14,601 nucleotides of DNA from Bacteroidota bacterium. Its GTDB lineage: Bacteria > Bacteroidota > Bacteroidia > AKYH767-A > JABDAW01. Within the stretch, counting starts at the first letter, position 1; every line of letters begins with the position of its first letter. The stretch spans positions 1 to 14,601 of the forward strand of contig JAHEYM010000041.1 in assembly GCA_023251595.1 (NCBI GenBank), in the 5' to 3' direction. The position numbers and the translations under genes are program-made. Below are positions 1 to 6,335 of the stretch, piece after piece. Under the pieces are notes generated by a model. The model did no database searches and was not told the origin of the DNA. It was given only the letters and a program-made list of their open reading frames with translations.

Positions 1-564
1 AATTTTTACGAGAGTGAGGTGGGACATTTTAAAGCAGCTATTTGCCCCGATGCAGACACTTTTAAGCAAGAACTACCGATGGTTTTGGATATATTAAAAG
101 AAAAAAAAGACAAAAAAATGTTATTATATTGTACAGGTGGAATTAGGTGTGAAAAAGCAAGCGCGTATTTAAAACATCACGGTTTCTCGGATGTAAATCA
201 ATTAGAAGGCGGAATTATTGAATATGCACGTCAGGTGAAAGAACAGAATCTGGAGTCAAAATTCATCGGGAAGAATTTTGTCTTTGATGAAAGGTTGGGA
301 GAGAGAATAAGTCAGGATATCATCAGCGTTTGTCACCAATGTGGTAAAGCGGCAGATCGCCATACTAACTGTGCAAATTCCGAATGTCATTTACTTTTTA
401 TTCAGTGTGAAGAATGTTCGGAAAAATATAATTCATGCTGCTCGACAAGATGCAAGGATATTATTGAATTGCCGATTGAAGAACAACGGTTAATGAGGAA
501 AGGAAAAGTAAAAGACGATCCGAGAATGGTGTATAAGAGCAGACTCCGCCCGCGACTTATATAA
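1..564 (+). CDS. trhO: tRNA uridine(34) hydroxylase, rhodanese family (5'-truncated by the window edge)
   Basis: The reading frame is open from base 1, so the gene starts before the window; 187 residues are visible. The GTG at 19 is internal, because the preceding codons read NFYESE, which continues the NxYExExGHF motif of the YceA/TrhO (UPF0176) family. The rhodanese active-site loop CTGGIRC begins at visible residue 44, and its first Cys is the expected catalytic residue. A Cys-rich tail follows (C111, C114, C124, C129, C136, C139, C146, C147, C151), as is usual in this family and probably structural or metal-binding. Known TrhO proteins make 5-hydroxyuridine at position 34 of certain tRNAs using O2. 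The stop at 562-564 directly abuts the stop of the opposing methyltransferase gene. Family assignment is firm; the function is by homology. Confidence 0.93.
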   Translation, partial: NFYESEVGHFKAAICPDADTFKQELPMVLDILKEKKDKKMLLYCTGGIRCEKASAYLKHHGFSDVNQLEGGIIEYARQVKEQNLESKFIGKNFVFDERLGERISQDIISVCHQCGKAADRHTNCANSECHLLFIQCEECSEKYNSCCSTRCKDIIELPIEEQRLMRKGKVKDDPRMVYKSRLRPRLI

Positions 565-1248
565 TTATTTCTCCGCAATTCCGTAAACAATATATTTCCA
601 ATTTTCAGGACACACATTGTTGAACAGAATTTCGTCCATGGTGGAAAGGAAATTCCGTTGTCCCTCGTTTCTCCCAAATGTGCCAAGAACGCCGGTTGTT
701 TTTAACGTAAAAGATGAAAAATCTTTTAAGAGATCATTCATTTCTTTGATGGAAACATAACGCCATGCCTCGCCCCATCCGGTGAATTTTTTTCGAAGAC
801 GCTGATGAAAAGAACTCGCGATAAGGTTTTCGGCAAATAGTAATTTACCGCCGGGTTTCAGCGCTTTGTATATTTGTCCGAGAACCTGCTGTTGAATTTC
901 ATAATGATTATTTCTGCCAATTCCACCAAGAATGGATTTGAAAACGATTATATCGAAAAAGTTTTCGTAAGGAATATTTGTCGCATCAATGTCCTGATAT
1001 TTAATGAGAGAAGAAATATTATATTTTTTGTGAAGTGCTCCAGCTGAATTTTCGACGTTCGACAAATCAGAGCAAATTGTTTCTTTACCTTTTAATGCAA
1101 GCCAGAGTGAGAGTCCCCCCTCGCGACCGCCTAGTTCGAGTCCGTTCTGAACGTTATCCCAATTAACATTCTTTTCCCAAAAGTTGAGTGCTTTCGACCA
1201 GGCTTTAACATCCCATTGAATAATGTCTTTGCGTAATTCTTTGATCAT
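565..1248 (-). CDS. class I SAM-dependent methyltransferase
   Basis: This 227-residue protein has the Rossmann methyltransferase pattern. Motif I is LELGGREGG at about 37-45, an acidic residue follows the second strand (D61), FFDIIVFK lies at about 97-104, and LKPGGKLLF at about 130-138. This fits the Methyltransf_11/12 group of small-molecule or lipid methyltransferases; the substrate cannot be told. The ATG at 1248 is chosen although the frame stays open to about 1494. Upstream translation runs through a low-complexity G-rich repeat, and a TAnnTTTG promoter box (1255-1262) lies just before this ATG, which suggests a nearly leaderless mRNA. The stop codon (565-567) touches the stop of trhO on the other strand, so the two transcripts must overlap at their 3' ends unless termination happens inside the genes. 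Confidence 0.88.
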   Translation of the reverse strand: MIKELRKDIIQWDVKAWSKALNFWEKNVNWDNVQNGLELGGREGGLSLWLALKGKETICSDLSNVENSAGALHKKYNISSLIKYQDIDATNIPYENFFDIIVFKSILGGIGRNNHYEIQQQVLGQIYKALKPGGKLLFAENLIASSFHQRLRKKFTGWGEAWRYVSIKEMNDLLKDFSSFTLKTTGVLGTFGRNEGQRNFLSTMDEILFNNVCPENWKYIVYGIAEK

Positions 1249-1254
1249 ATTTGC

Positions 1255-1262
1255 CAAAAGTA
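1255..1262 (-). promoter_or_regulatory. putative Bacteroidota -7 box upstream of the methyltransferase gene
   Basis: The minus strand reads TACTTTTG, a full match to TAnnTTTG. Six bases separate it from the ATG at 1248, so the transcript would have almost no leader. No clear TTG -33 box was seen at the usual spacing, so this rests on the -7 match and its position. Confidence 0.5.
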
Positions 1263-1290
1263 AGGATAAATGATGGGAAAGGAAAACTAG

Positions 1291-1430
1291 CTGACCCCCA
1301 AACCTCCGCCTTCGCTTCGCTACGGCGGGCGAGCCGGCCCTTCCCCAAATATTGCATACTCCTGACCCCATCCCCGACCCTTCCCCACCCCACCCAACCT
1401 CCCCAAATGGGGAGGAGAAAATGGAGGGGG
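1291..1430. repeat. C-rich/G4 intergenic patch with two hairpins, probable interspersed repeat
   Basis: The plus strand is very C-rich against AT-rich surroundings. It contains CCGCC (1306-1310) pairing with GGCGG (1324-1328) around a TTCGC tandem, and a perfect 7-bp stem with 4-base loop, CCTCCCC/GGGGAGG (1398-1404 and 1409-1415). Seven C-runs of 3-4 bases lie between 1366 and 1404 with gaps of 1-5 bases, which is a strong G-quadruplex motif on the minus strand. Similar G/C-run hairpin patches are, from memory, frequent intergenic repeats in Bacteroidota genomes. It lies between the DUF559 gene and the methyltransferase gene. Confidence 0.6.
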
Positions 1431-1465
1431 TAAAAAGAAAAAAGGAAAAAAGGAAGGAATTTATT

Positions 1466-1843
1466 TTATCTTTTTCTGCAGAGATTCGTAACAAAAAAGT
1501 TTAATTTTTCGACAAGTGATTGAATCTCATTATTTACTTCATCATTTGTAAATCTGAGAACTGTTAATTCTAAATTATTCATATAATAATCTCGTCCTTC
1601 ATCTTTTTCTTTTTGTTCGATTGGGAGATGTATTTCACCATCGACTTCAATTACAAGCCGAACCTCATGGCAATAAAAATCGGCAATAAACTTCCAAATC
1701 GGATGTTGTCGCCTGAACTGTAATCCTAAAATCTGTCGTTCATCGATTCTTCTCCAGAGACGTTTTTCAGCAGAAGTCATATTTTTTCTCAATTTTCTTG
1801 CTCTTTCGAAAGTAGTACCGATACGGTATCTGTAATAGTCCAA
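1466..1843 (-). CDS. DUF559 domain protein (Vsr/MutH-like endonuclease fold)
   Basis: This 125-residue protein matches the DUF559 (PF04480) pattern over nearly its whole length. FERARKLRKNMTSAEKRLWRR lies near the N-terminus (12-32), followed by LQFRRQHPIWKFIADFYC (41-58), LVIEVDGEIH (63-72) and VLRFTNDEV (95-103). The restriction-endonuclease-like acidic residues D55, E66 and D68 are present, so it appears intact. Members are related to very-short-patch repair nucleases, but their role is poorly known. The start is uncertain. A TTG at 1843 gives the full domain, an in-frame stop lies just upstream at 1853-1855, and the only ATG (1780, residue 22) would cut into the conserved helix. Its 3' side faces the G4/hairpin patch, which may be part of the same dispersed unit. 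Confidence 0.85.
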   Translation of the reverse strand: MDYYRYRIGTTFERARKLRKNMTSAEKRLWRRIDERQILGLQFRRQHPIWKFIADFYCHEVRLVIEVDGEIHLPIEQKEKDEGRDYYMNNLELTVLRFTNDEVNNEIQSLVEKLNFFVTNLCRKR

Positions 1844-2028
1844 TAAATTGTCCTATACAGCTACCCTATCGGCATTAACCATTGTAAAAGTTAAAAGCGC
1901 TTTGGACTAAATCTAACTGACAATTGGTATAATTGGCGGAGCACAAAAGAAAAATTCACAATCGTAAACATTAGTTCTTGCCATTTGTTTAGTTTTTATT
2001 TGTTAAATTGAAAATAGATATAAAATAA

Positions 2029-3225
2029 TTATTCCACTATAAACTTCCTTGTTTCGATACAGGTCGATGTTTTCAGCGTTATATAATAAATTCCCTTTGA
2101 TAATTTTGATGTAGTGAAAGAAATTTCATGTGTTCCAACTTCAGATAAAGCAGAATGCAGTGATCCTATGGTCTGTCCAATTACGTTCGAAATTAAAATT
2201 TCAGATTTACTTTCTTGTTCAAGCGTATATTTTATTATTATTTCTTCCAATGCCGGATTGGGATAAATATTTTCAATCGAAAAATGAGATTTATTTTGAG
2301 CAGTAATTTCATTCAACCCTGTCGAAAAAGTCGGAGCAAGAATAACATCATTTGCATTCAATACATATTTCTGGGTCACAGCGCCTCCGTAAGAAGAAAC
2401 AAATGCCACCAGACTTAAATGATTATCGTGATACGCAGTATCGACCACGAGAGAGCTGGTTGTTGTATAATTAGTTCCAACAACCGGGATTGCAGGAATT
2501 ACGCCTTGAATTCCCCAATTTCCGAGAAAGGAATTGCGCATTACATGTCGGTGAGGATAACCGATAATTGAAGTACCATCAAACATTCCCGGATAATTTG
2601 CATTTGCCCAGGGAGTATCATAACAATGTTGATCCCAGCCAACAAAAGGACCAAGACCAGGCCAACCCACAACGCTGTCTTCAACCAAAAATAAATTAAT
2701 TCGCCAGTCGCCCGATGGAACAGTATCCACGAATTTTGCATTTACGGTCGCATTAATTGTTCTTGTAATTGAATTATATGTCCCTGAAATATTAACACCC
2801 ACTTTTGCGGGTTCGTTCATCAGACGGGTTGCTATGGAATCAACACCGGGAGAAGGAACACTTCCCCATGATTGATAACAACTCAAGTATGCTTCTCCAC
2901 CTGTAGAAGAATAAACACCGCGATCGATCATCATTGCAGGTGCAAACCAACCCGCTGCAGGATGCATAGCATTAAAAATAGCAGCAGTAGTAGCGGAACT
3001 CATCGCATCAACCCCTGAACCCTCATGAATCGACAAGAGCACAGTACCGGCAGCATTTGCTAAATGCCAGTCCGTAACATAAGCCGACATCATCGGACAA
3101 TTTCCGCATGAAGCGGTTGTAAATTCTTCCAACAAAACCCTTCTGACAGGCGTTTGAGCGGAAACTATATTCATCATTAAAATACAGGAAAAAAGAACAG
3201 AGAACCAGGTTGTAAGTTTTTTCAT
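2029..3225 (-). CDS. Omp28-related secreted protein with T9SS type A sorting domain
   Basis: This 398-residue protein starts with a signal peptide ending at about VSA-Q (residues 1-23). It continues with VLLEEFTTASCGNCP, in which a thioredoxin-like CxxC (C40-G-N-C43) sits in the motif typical of Omp28-like proteins of Bacteroidota. The middle is a beta-rich domain. The last 84 residues or so (from FSIENIYPNPA at 315) are a Por-secretion-system C-terminal sorting domain, with YPNP near its start, GIYYITL near the end and the terminal KFIVE. The protein should cross the inner membrane by Sec and the outer membrane by T9SS, ending on the surface or outside. Ligand and function are unknown. It lies 37 bp after the toroid-protein gene but has its own promoter-like site. 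Confidence 0.9.
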   Translation of the reverse strand: MKKLTTWFSVLFSCILMMNIVSAQTPVRRVLLEEFTTASCGNCPMMSAYVTDWHLANAAGTVLLSIHEGSGVDAMSSATTAAIFNAMHPAAGWFAPAMMIDRGVYSSTGGEAYLSCYQSWGSVPSPGVDSIATRLMNEPAKVGVNISGTYNSITRTINATVNAKFVDTVPSGDWRINLFLVEDSVVGWPGLGPFVGWDQHCYDTPWANANYPGMFDGTSIIGYPHRHVMRNSFLGNWGIQGVIPAIPVVGTNYTTTSSLVVDTAYHDNHLSLVAFVSSYGGAVTQKYVLNANDVILAPTFSTGLNEITAQNKSHFSIENIYPNPALEEIIIKYTLEQESKSEILISNVIGQTIGSLHSALSEVGTHEISFTTSKLSKGIYYITLKTSTCIETRKFIVE

Positions 3226-3238
3226 GGGGTATTAGTTG

Positions 3239-3266
3239 TTAATATTACAAACAAAAGTAATATTAA
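3239..3266. repeat. perfect 10-bp-arm inverted repeat over the promoter of the Omp28-like gene
   Basis: TTAATATTAC (3239-3248) and GTAATATTAA (3257-3266) are exact reverse complements around an 8-base A-rich spacer. The repeat covers the predicted -7 box (3252-3259) and the stop codon of the upstream gene (3263-3265). It could be an operator for a dimeric regulator or an AT-rich 3' stem of the upstream mRNA. There is no T-tract that would make it an intrinsic terminator. Confidence 0.55.
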
Positions 3267-3282
3267 TCTTTTTGATTTTCAA
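3252..3282 (-). promoter_or_regulatory. putative Bacteroidota sigma-A promoter of the Omp28-like gene
   Basis: The minus strand has TTG (plus 3280-3282), 20 bases, then TACTTTTG (plus 3252-3259). This fits the TTG / TAnnTTTG consensus, and the ATG follows 26 bases further on at 3225. The -33 part lies just upstream of the stop codon, inside the end of the preceding gene. Confidence 0.6.
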
Positions 3283-4735
3283 GAAATTTTCTATACTTCG
3301 CAAATGCGTGAATAATCAACGCTGTGGTGTAGCTGTCCGACTTCCACCAAAGCGTATTTCTCAGATTCATTCCTCCGGAGAAATAAACACCACCGCGCCA
3401 ATATCTGGATCCATTTTTTTCAACAGAATTTTTGTGAAGAAAAATAATTGCGTGATTAATATTCTCTAATGTATTATTTTTTTTATAATCTCCGAAATTC
3501 AGTAAAGCCATTAATCCGTTGGCGGTAGATTGTATGATATCTTTTTTATTGATGATCTTTCTTGATGCCCAGCTTCCATCCCCTCTTTGAGTTTTCTTTA
3601 AATCATCGATCAGCAATTCCGCCGCTTCCTGAAGTGAATTGCCTTTGGTAGCAGCGAATGTTCTTGAAACGGCGTAATGAAAATGATAACGATTTGAATA
3701 ATAGATACTCGCTTTATTGAAATTTCCACTTCTTATTTTTTCTGTTAAATATTTAAATGCATCTTTTACACCTTCTGTCGAATTGAGTAATTTAAAATCG
3801 GCGAGCATTGTCAAGACATTCGCATTGACAACGACATCGACATCGTTCGTCCAATAAGGCATTTTCGGATCATAGGGCTGCGGATGAACAGGACTTGAAG
3901 GTAGGAAGAAAAACATATATTGAAACGGATAAAAGACAGCTTCCGGGAAATCGTATTCGTGTTCATTACCGAACCATGTAAAATATGCGCCGGTATTTAT
4001 ATTTGCTCCGTTTATTAAATCATAAGGAAGAATATTTTTTCGATGAACATCTCTGTATTTTTCAAAAGGTTTACCGATAGAATCAGGAAGTTGCAGCACT
4101 TTCTGAGCTTGTCCCGATTTTTTCATGACCGTGTTATATAATAGAATGGCTTGTGTTGCCAATGCCTGATCATCCGCATCATCGACAACATTAACGGCAT
4201 TATTTGCAAATTTTGAATTTAATGGAAAAGTGCTCGGTCTTTTAATAAATGGTTCTTTGCCCGGAATATCTGTGCTTCGCAATGTTTGATAAGGAGGGGC
4301 AGAATGCCAGAAGCCATACGTGCCGGAGCTGTCTGTTCTATATTCCAGAATCAATTTAATTGCCGGGTCGAGCATCGGAAGAATTGAAGAATATTCCGGA
4401 TACATCAAATAAAGTTCTGAAAGAATATTATGTACAGAAATTACACCGAAAGCATTTGCATCGTAATATGTGCCTGATCCAACTACCAGATGTCGTGTTC
4501 TTAAAGAAATATATGAAGGCCATTCTCCTTTGTAAGAAGCAAAACCGGTAGTCTCTTTTTTTTGTGAATCGGCAAGAAATATGAGTCCTTCCGCAATATC
4601 TTTTTTTATTTCATCAATAGATATTTTATTGACAAGTGTATCTTTATTTAGAATAGCGTTTGCAGGTTGAGGAAAGGCACTTGACGAAGAAAATATGATA
4701 AAAATTAGATTTACTGAAAATAAAAGGATTTTCAT
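3263..4735 (-). CDS. secreted alpha/alpha-toroid (prenyltransferase/squalene-oxidase-repeat-like) protein
   Basis: This 490-residue protein has a clear N-terminal signal peptide (hydrophobic 3-20). It contains QRGDGSW at 383-389, which matches the QxxDGSW repeat of squalene-hopene cyclases and related alpha/alpha toroids. It also contains DADD at 186-189 (VVDDADDQALA), a formal match to the DxDD motif of class II terpene cyclases. A second acidic patch, NDVDVVVNANVL, is at 297-308. The signal peptide argues against a cytoplasmic or inner-leaflet terpene cyclase, and toroid folds also occur in glycan-processing and structural proteins, so no reaction is assigned. It follows the PH-domain gene after 49 bp, a gap that holds a repeat fragment, and precedes the Omp28-like gene. 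Membership in a toroid fold is likely; the function is unknown. Confidence 0.72.
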   Translation of the reverse strand: MKILLFSVNLIFIIFSSSSAFPQPANAILNKDTLVNKISIDEIKKDIAEGLIFLADSQKKETTGFASYKGEWPSYISLRTRHLVVGSGTYYDANAFGVISVHNILSELYLMYPEYSSILPMLDPAIKLILEYRTDSSGTYGFWHSAPPYQTLRSTDIPGKEPFIKRPSTFPLNSKFANNAVNVVDDADDQALATQAILLYNTVMKKSGQAQKVLQLPDSIGKPFEKYRDVHRKNILPYDLINGANINTGAYFTWFGNEHEYDFPEAVFYPFQYMFFFLPSSPVHPQPYDPKMPYWTNDVDVVVNANVLTMLADFKLLNSTEGVKDAFKYLTEKIRSGNFNKASIYYSNRYHFHYAVSRTFAATKGNSLQEAAELLIDDLKKTQRGDGSWASRKIINKKDIIQSTANGLMALLNFGDYKKNNTLENINHAIIFLHKNSVEKNGSRYWRGGVYFSGGMNLRNTLWWKSDSYTTALIIHAFAKYRKFLENQKD

Positions 4736-4756
4736 TGTTCTTGAGAAAACTTTTGT

Positions 4757-4783
4757 TTGGCTGCGAAGTCGCGAAGGCGCTAA
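4757..4783. repeat. short dispersed-repeat-like fragment between the PH-domain and toroid genes
   Basis: The minus strand reads CTTAGCGCCTTCGCGACTTC followed by GCAG, a string that resembles the TTAGCG/CTTTGCG-type dispersed repeats I recall from environmental Bacteroidota and other bacteria. It fills half of the 49-bp gap. The identification is from memory of similar sequences, not from a search. Confidence 0.35.
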
Positions 4784-4784
4784 G

Positions 4785-5300
4785 TTATGATTTGTTTAAC
4801 AGTTCTGACTTTAATTTGTCGGCAAGTGAGATATCATCTGGTGTTATAATTATCTTTTTGCCATCTTTAAGCTTGATGAAAATCCTGTTTTTTCTTTGTG
4901 TTGCATACAAATTTACCCATCCGATTGAAGGACTATAATATTTCCCATAAAAACCTAAAAATCCACCGTTCCCAAAAACCCTTAATAAACCTGTACGGAC
5001 ATCGGAATCTATTAACCGGATTTCTTCAATGTCGGAGATCTTAATTTTTCTATCTCCTATTGGACGCTTAATAAGTAGTTCCCGGTTTGACAACAAATAT
5101 CTTCGCGTGCTGAATAAATAAGAGATAAAAACAACAGCTACGACCAACAAAATGGCGGTCGTATGTTTTGCAACTTTTTCCGAATTGTTTTGAAGTATAA
5201 TTAGTCGATTCATGCTTCGTCCAATAACGCAGAGAAAAAGAACAGACAATGCGATTGTCATTATTTTGGCTGTGGTTCCGAGAGAGGCTTTGTATTCCAT
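4785..5300 (-). CDS. membrane-anchored bacterial PH-domain protein (bPH_5-like)
   Basis: This 171-residue protein has two hydrophobic segments (about 12-27 and 48-64). After them comes a soluble domain with YLLSNRELLIKRP, then KISDIEEIRL, then GFYGKYYSPSIG and WVNLYATQRKNRIFIKL. This resembles the PH-like domain of small Bacteroidota membrane proteins (PF10882-type). Such domains are thought to bind protein or lipid partners; the partner here is unknown. The ATG at 5300 is preferred over a GTG at 5330, which would add ten residues without a better upstream signal. A weak promoter-like TACATTTC lies upstream. It may be cotranscribed with the downstream toroid and Omp28-like genes. Confidence 0.75.
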   Translation of the reverse strand: MEYKASLGTTAKIMTIALSVLFLCVIGRSMNRLIILQNNSEKVAKHTTAILLVVAVVFISYLFSTRRYLLSNRELLIKRPIGDRKIKISDIEEIRLIDSDVRTGLLRVFGNGGFLGFYGKYYSPSIGWVNLYATQRKNRIFIKLKDGKKIIITPDDISLADKLKSELLNKS

Positions 5301-5349
5301 TGATGTAAGTTTTGAAATGTAAATATACACTTTTTTTTATCGCAAATGC

Positions 5350-5412
5350 CGCAGAGGTTAAGCGCAGAGGACGCAGAGAAAAGAGACACGGATTTCACGA
5401 ATTTTCACGAAT
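5350..5412. repeat. interspersed microrepeats: CGCAGAG x3 and TTTCACGAAT x2
   Basis: CGCAGAGG occurs at 5350-5357 and 5363-5370, with CGCAGAG again at 5372-5378. After AAAAGAGACACGGA, a perfect tandem of TTTCACGAAT follows at 5393-5402 and 5403-5412. Both sequence types resemble dispersed repeats I recall from many unrelated environmental genomes. They occupy the gap between ispE and the PH-domain gene, and no gene is seen in them. Confidence 0.6.
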
Positions 5413-5468
5413 GAATTTTGATTTTAGTCTTTACGTCTTCGCTGGAGTATTTTTATATTCTCTAATTT

Positions 5469-6314
5469 TCATCGCGTGCTTAATAATTCTCCCTTCCAAC
5501 AAAAACAATCCGCAAATTTCCCTTCTGTTTCAGGCAGATGATCAAAAATTCCGTAAACCGCCGACCCACTACCTGACATTGATACATAAATTGATCCCAT
5601 CGAATATAATTCTTCTTTAATGGTTTTGATTTCAGGAAATTCAACAAAAATATTTTTCTCGAAATCGTTTGCAATTTTATTTTTCCATTGCTTTATTGGC
5701 AAGTGGAATATGGTACGGGATAAGTGGTAAGAAGTAAGTGATAAATCCTGATTTTGGGAAGGAATAATATTCTTGTAAGCTGATTGTGTTGAAATTTTTA
5801 CTCGGGGCTTCACGACAATTATCATTTTCCCTTGAAGCGAAATATCAATTTCTTCAAAGACATCACCTTTTCCTTTTGCATAAACGGGTTTGTTTTGGAT
5901 GAAAAATGCACAATCGCTCCCGAGTTTACGTGCGAAATCCATTAACTGTTCTTCACTCAGATTTAATGTAAATAAATCATTTAATAATTTCAGGGTGAAA
6001 GCGGCATCCGAAGAACCACCACCGAGTCCCGCGCCATCCGGAATAATCTTATGCAGATGTATATGTACGGGTGGAAGATTGAATTTTTCGTTTAAAAGAT
6101 TATACGCTTTCATACAAAGATTATCCACAGTACTTCCCGGTATTTCAATTCCTGTATTTTTAAATCTCAGTTCACCATTGGGACTTTTAATAATTTCAAG
6201 AATATCGCAAAGAGGAATGGGATAAAAAACTGTTTCAATATCGTGAAAACCATCGTTGCGTTTCGCGACAATATTTAATCCTAAATTAATTTTTGCGTTT
6301 GGAAATGAAATCAT
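5469..6314 (-). CDS. ispE: 4-diphosphocytidyl-2-C-methyl-D-erythritol kinase
   Basis: This 281-residue GHMP kinase phosphorylates the 2-hydroxyl of CDP-methylerythritol, the fourth step of the MEP route to isoprenoid precursors, in the cytoplasm. It shows the N-terminal NAKINLGL with K8 and the ATP-binding glycine motif GAGLGGGSSDAA at 94-105. GSD at 132-134 includes the expected catalytic D134, and the C-terminal GHMP motif SGSGSAVYGIF is at 247-257. Length is near the family norm. The stretch at about 187-205 (QNQDLSLTSYHLSRTIF) is unlike the shorter, charged linker I expect in Bacteroidota IspE and may be repeat-derived, but the frame is intact. It is divergent from coaX, separated by 87 bp, and has only a weak promoter match. 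Confidence 0.96.
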   Translation of the reverse strand: MISFPNAKINLGLNIVAKRNDGFHDIETVFYPIPLCDILEIIKSPNGELRFKNTGIEIPGSTVDNLCMKAYNLLNEKFNLPPVHIHLHKIIPDGAGLGGGSSDAAFTLKLLNDLFTLNLSEEQLMDFARKLGSDCAFFIQNKPVYAKGKGDVFEEIDISLQGKMIIVVKPRVKISTQSAYKNIIPSQNQDLSLTSYHLSRTIFHLPIKQWKNKIANDFEKNIFVEFPEIKTIKEELYSMGSIYVSMSGSGSAVYGIFDHLPETEGKFADCFCWKGELLSTR

Positions 6315-6335
6315 ATCAACTCATCAACCATAAGT

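Noticed and set aside
1398..1415. Hairpin as an intrinsic terminator of the DUF559 gene
   Set aside because: Neither strand has a T-run after the stem: the plus strand continues AGAAAATGG and the minus strand TTGGGTGGGG. It is better explained as part of the repeat patch.
1251..1433. Plus-strand reading frame of 60 codons through the C-rich patch
   Set aside because: It is proline/arginine-rich low-complexity translation of the repeat, with no homology signal.
1249..1494. N-terminal extension of the methyltransferase (82 more residues, open frame)
   Set aside because: The extension is low-complexity translation of the G-rich repeat patch. The ATG at 1248 starts the conserved protein and follows a -7 box.
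1836..1909. 8-bp inverted repeat TAGTCCAA/TTGGACTA flanking the DUF559 start region, as a mobile-element end
   Set aside because: Arms are short, 58 bases apart, do not extend, and have no partner at the other end of the unit. Chance is a fair explanation.
3263..4735. Calling the toroid protein a squalene-hopene cyclase
   Set aside because: It has a signal peptide, is too short, and shows only one good QW motif. A DxDD match alone is not enough.
5301..5330. GTG start at 5330 for the PH-domain protein
   Set aside because: It adds only ten residues (MYIYISKLTS) overlapping promoter-like AT-rich DNA, and the ATG at 5300 gives the better N-terminus.
5312..5620. Plus-strand reading frame of 102 codons over the repeat fragments and the 3' end of ispE
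   Set aside because: It spans dispersed repeats and overlaps the ispE coding strand antisense; no family signal and no start context.
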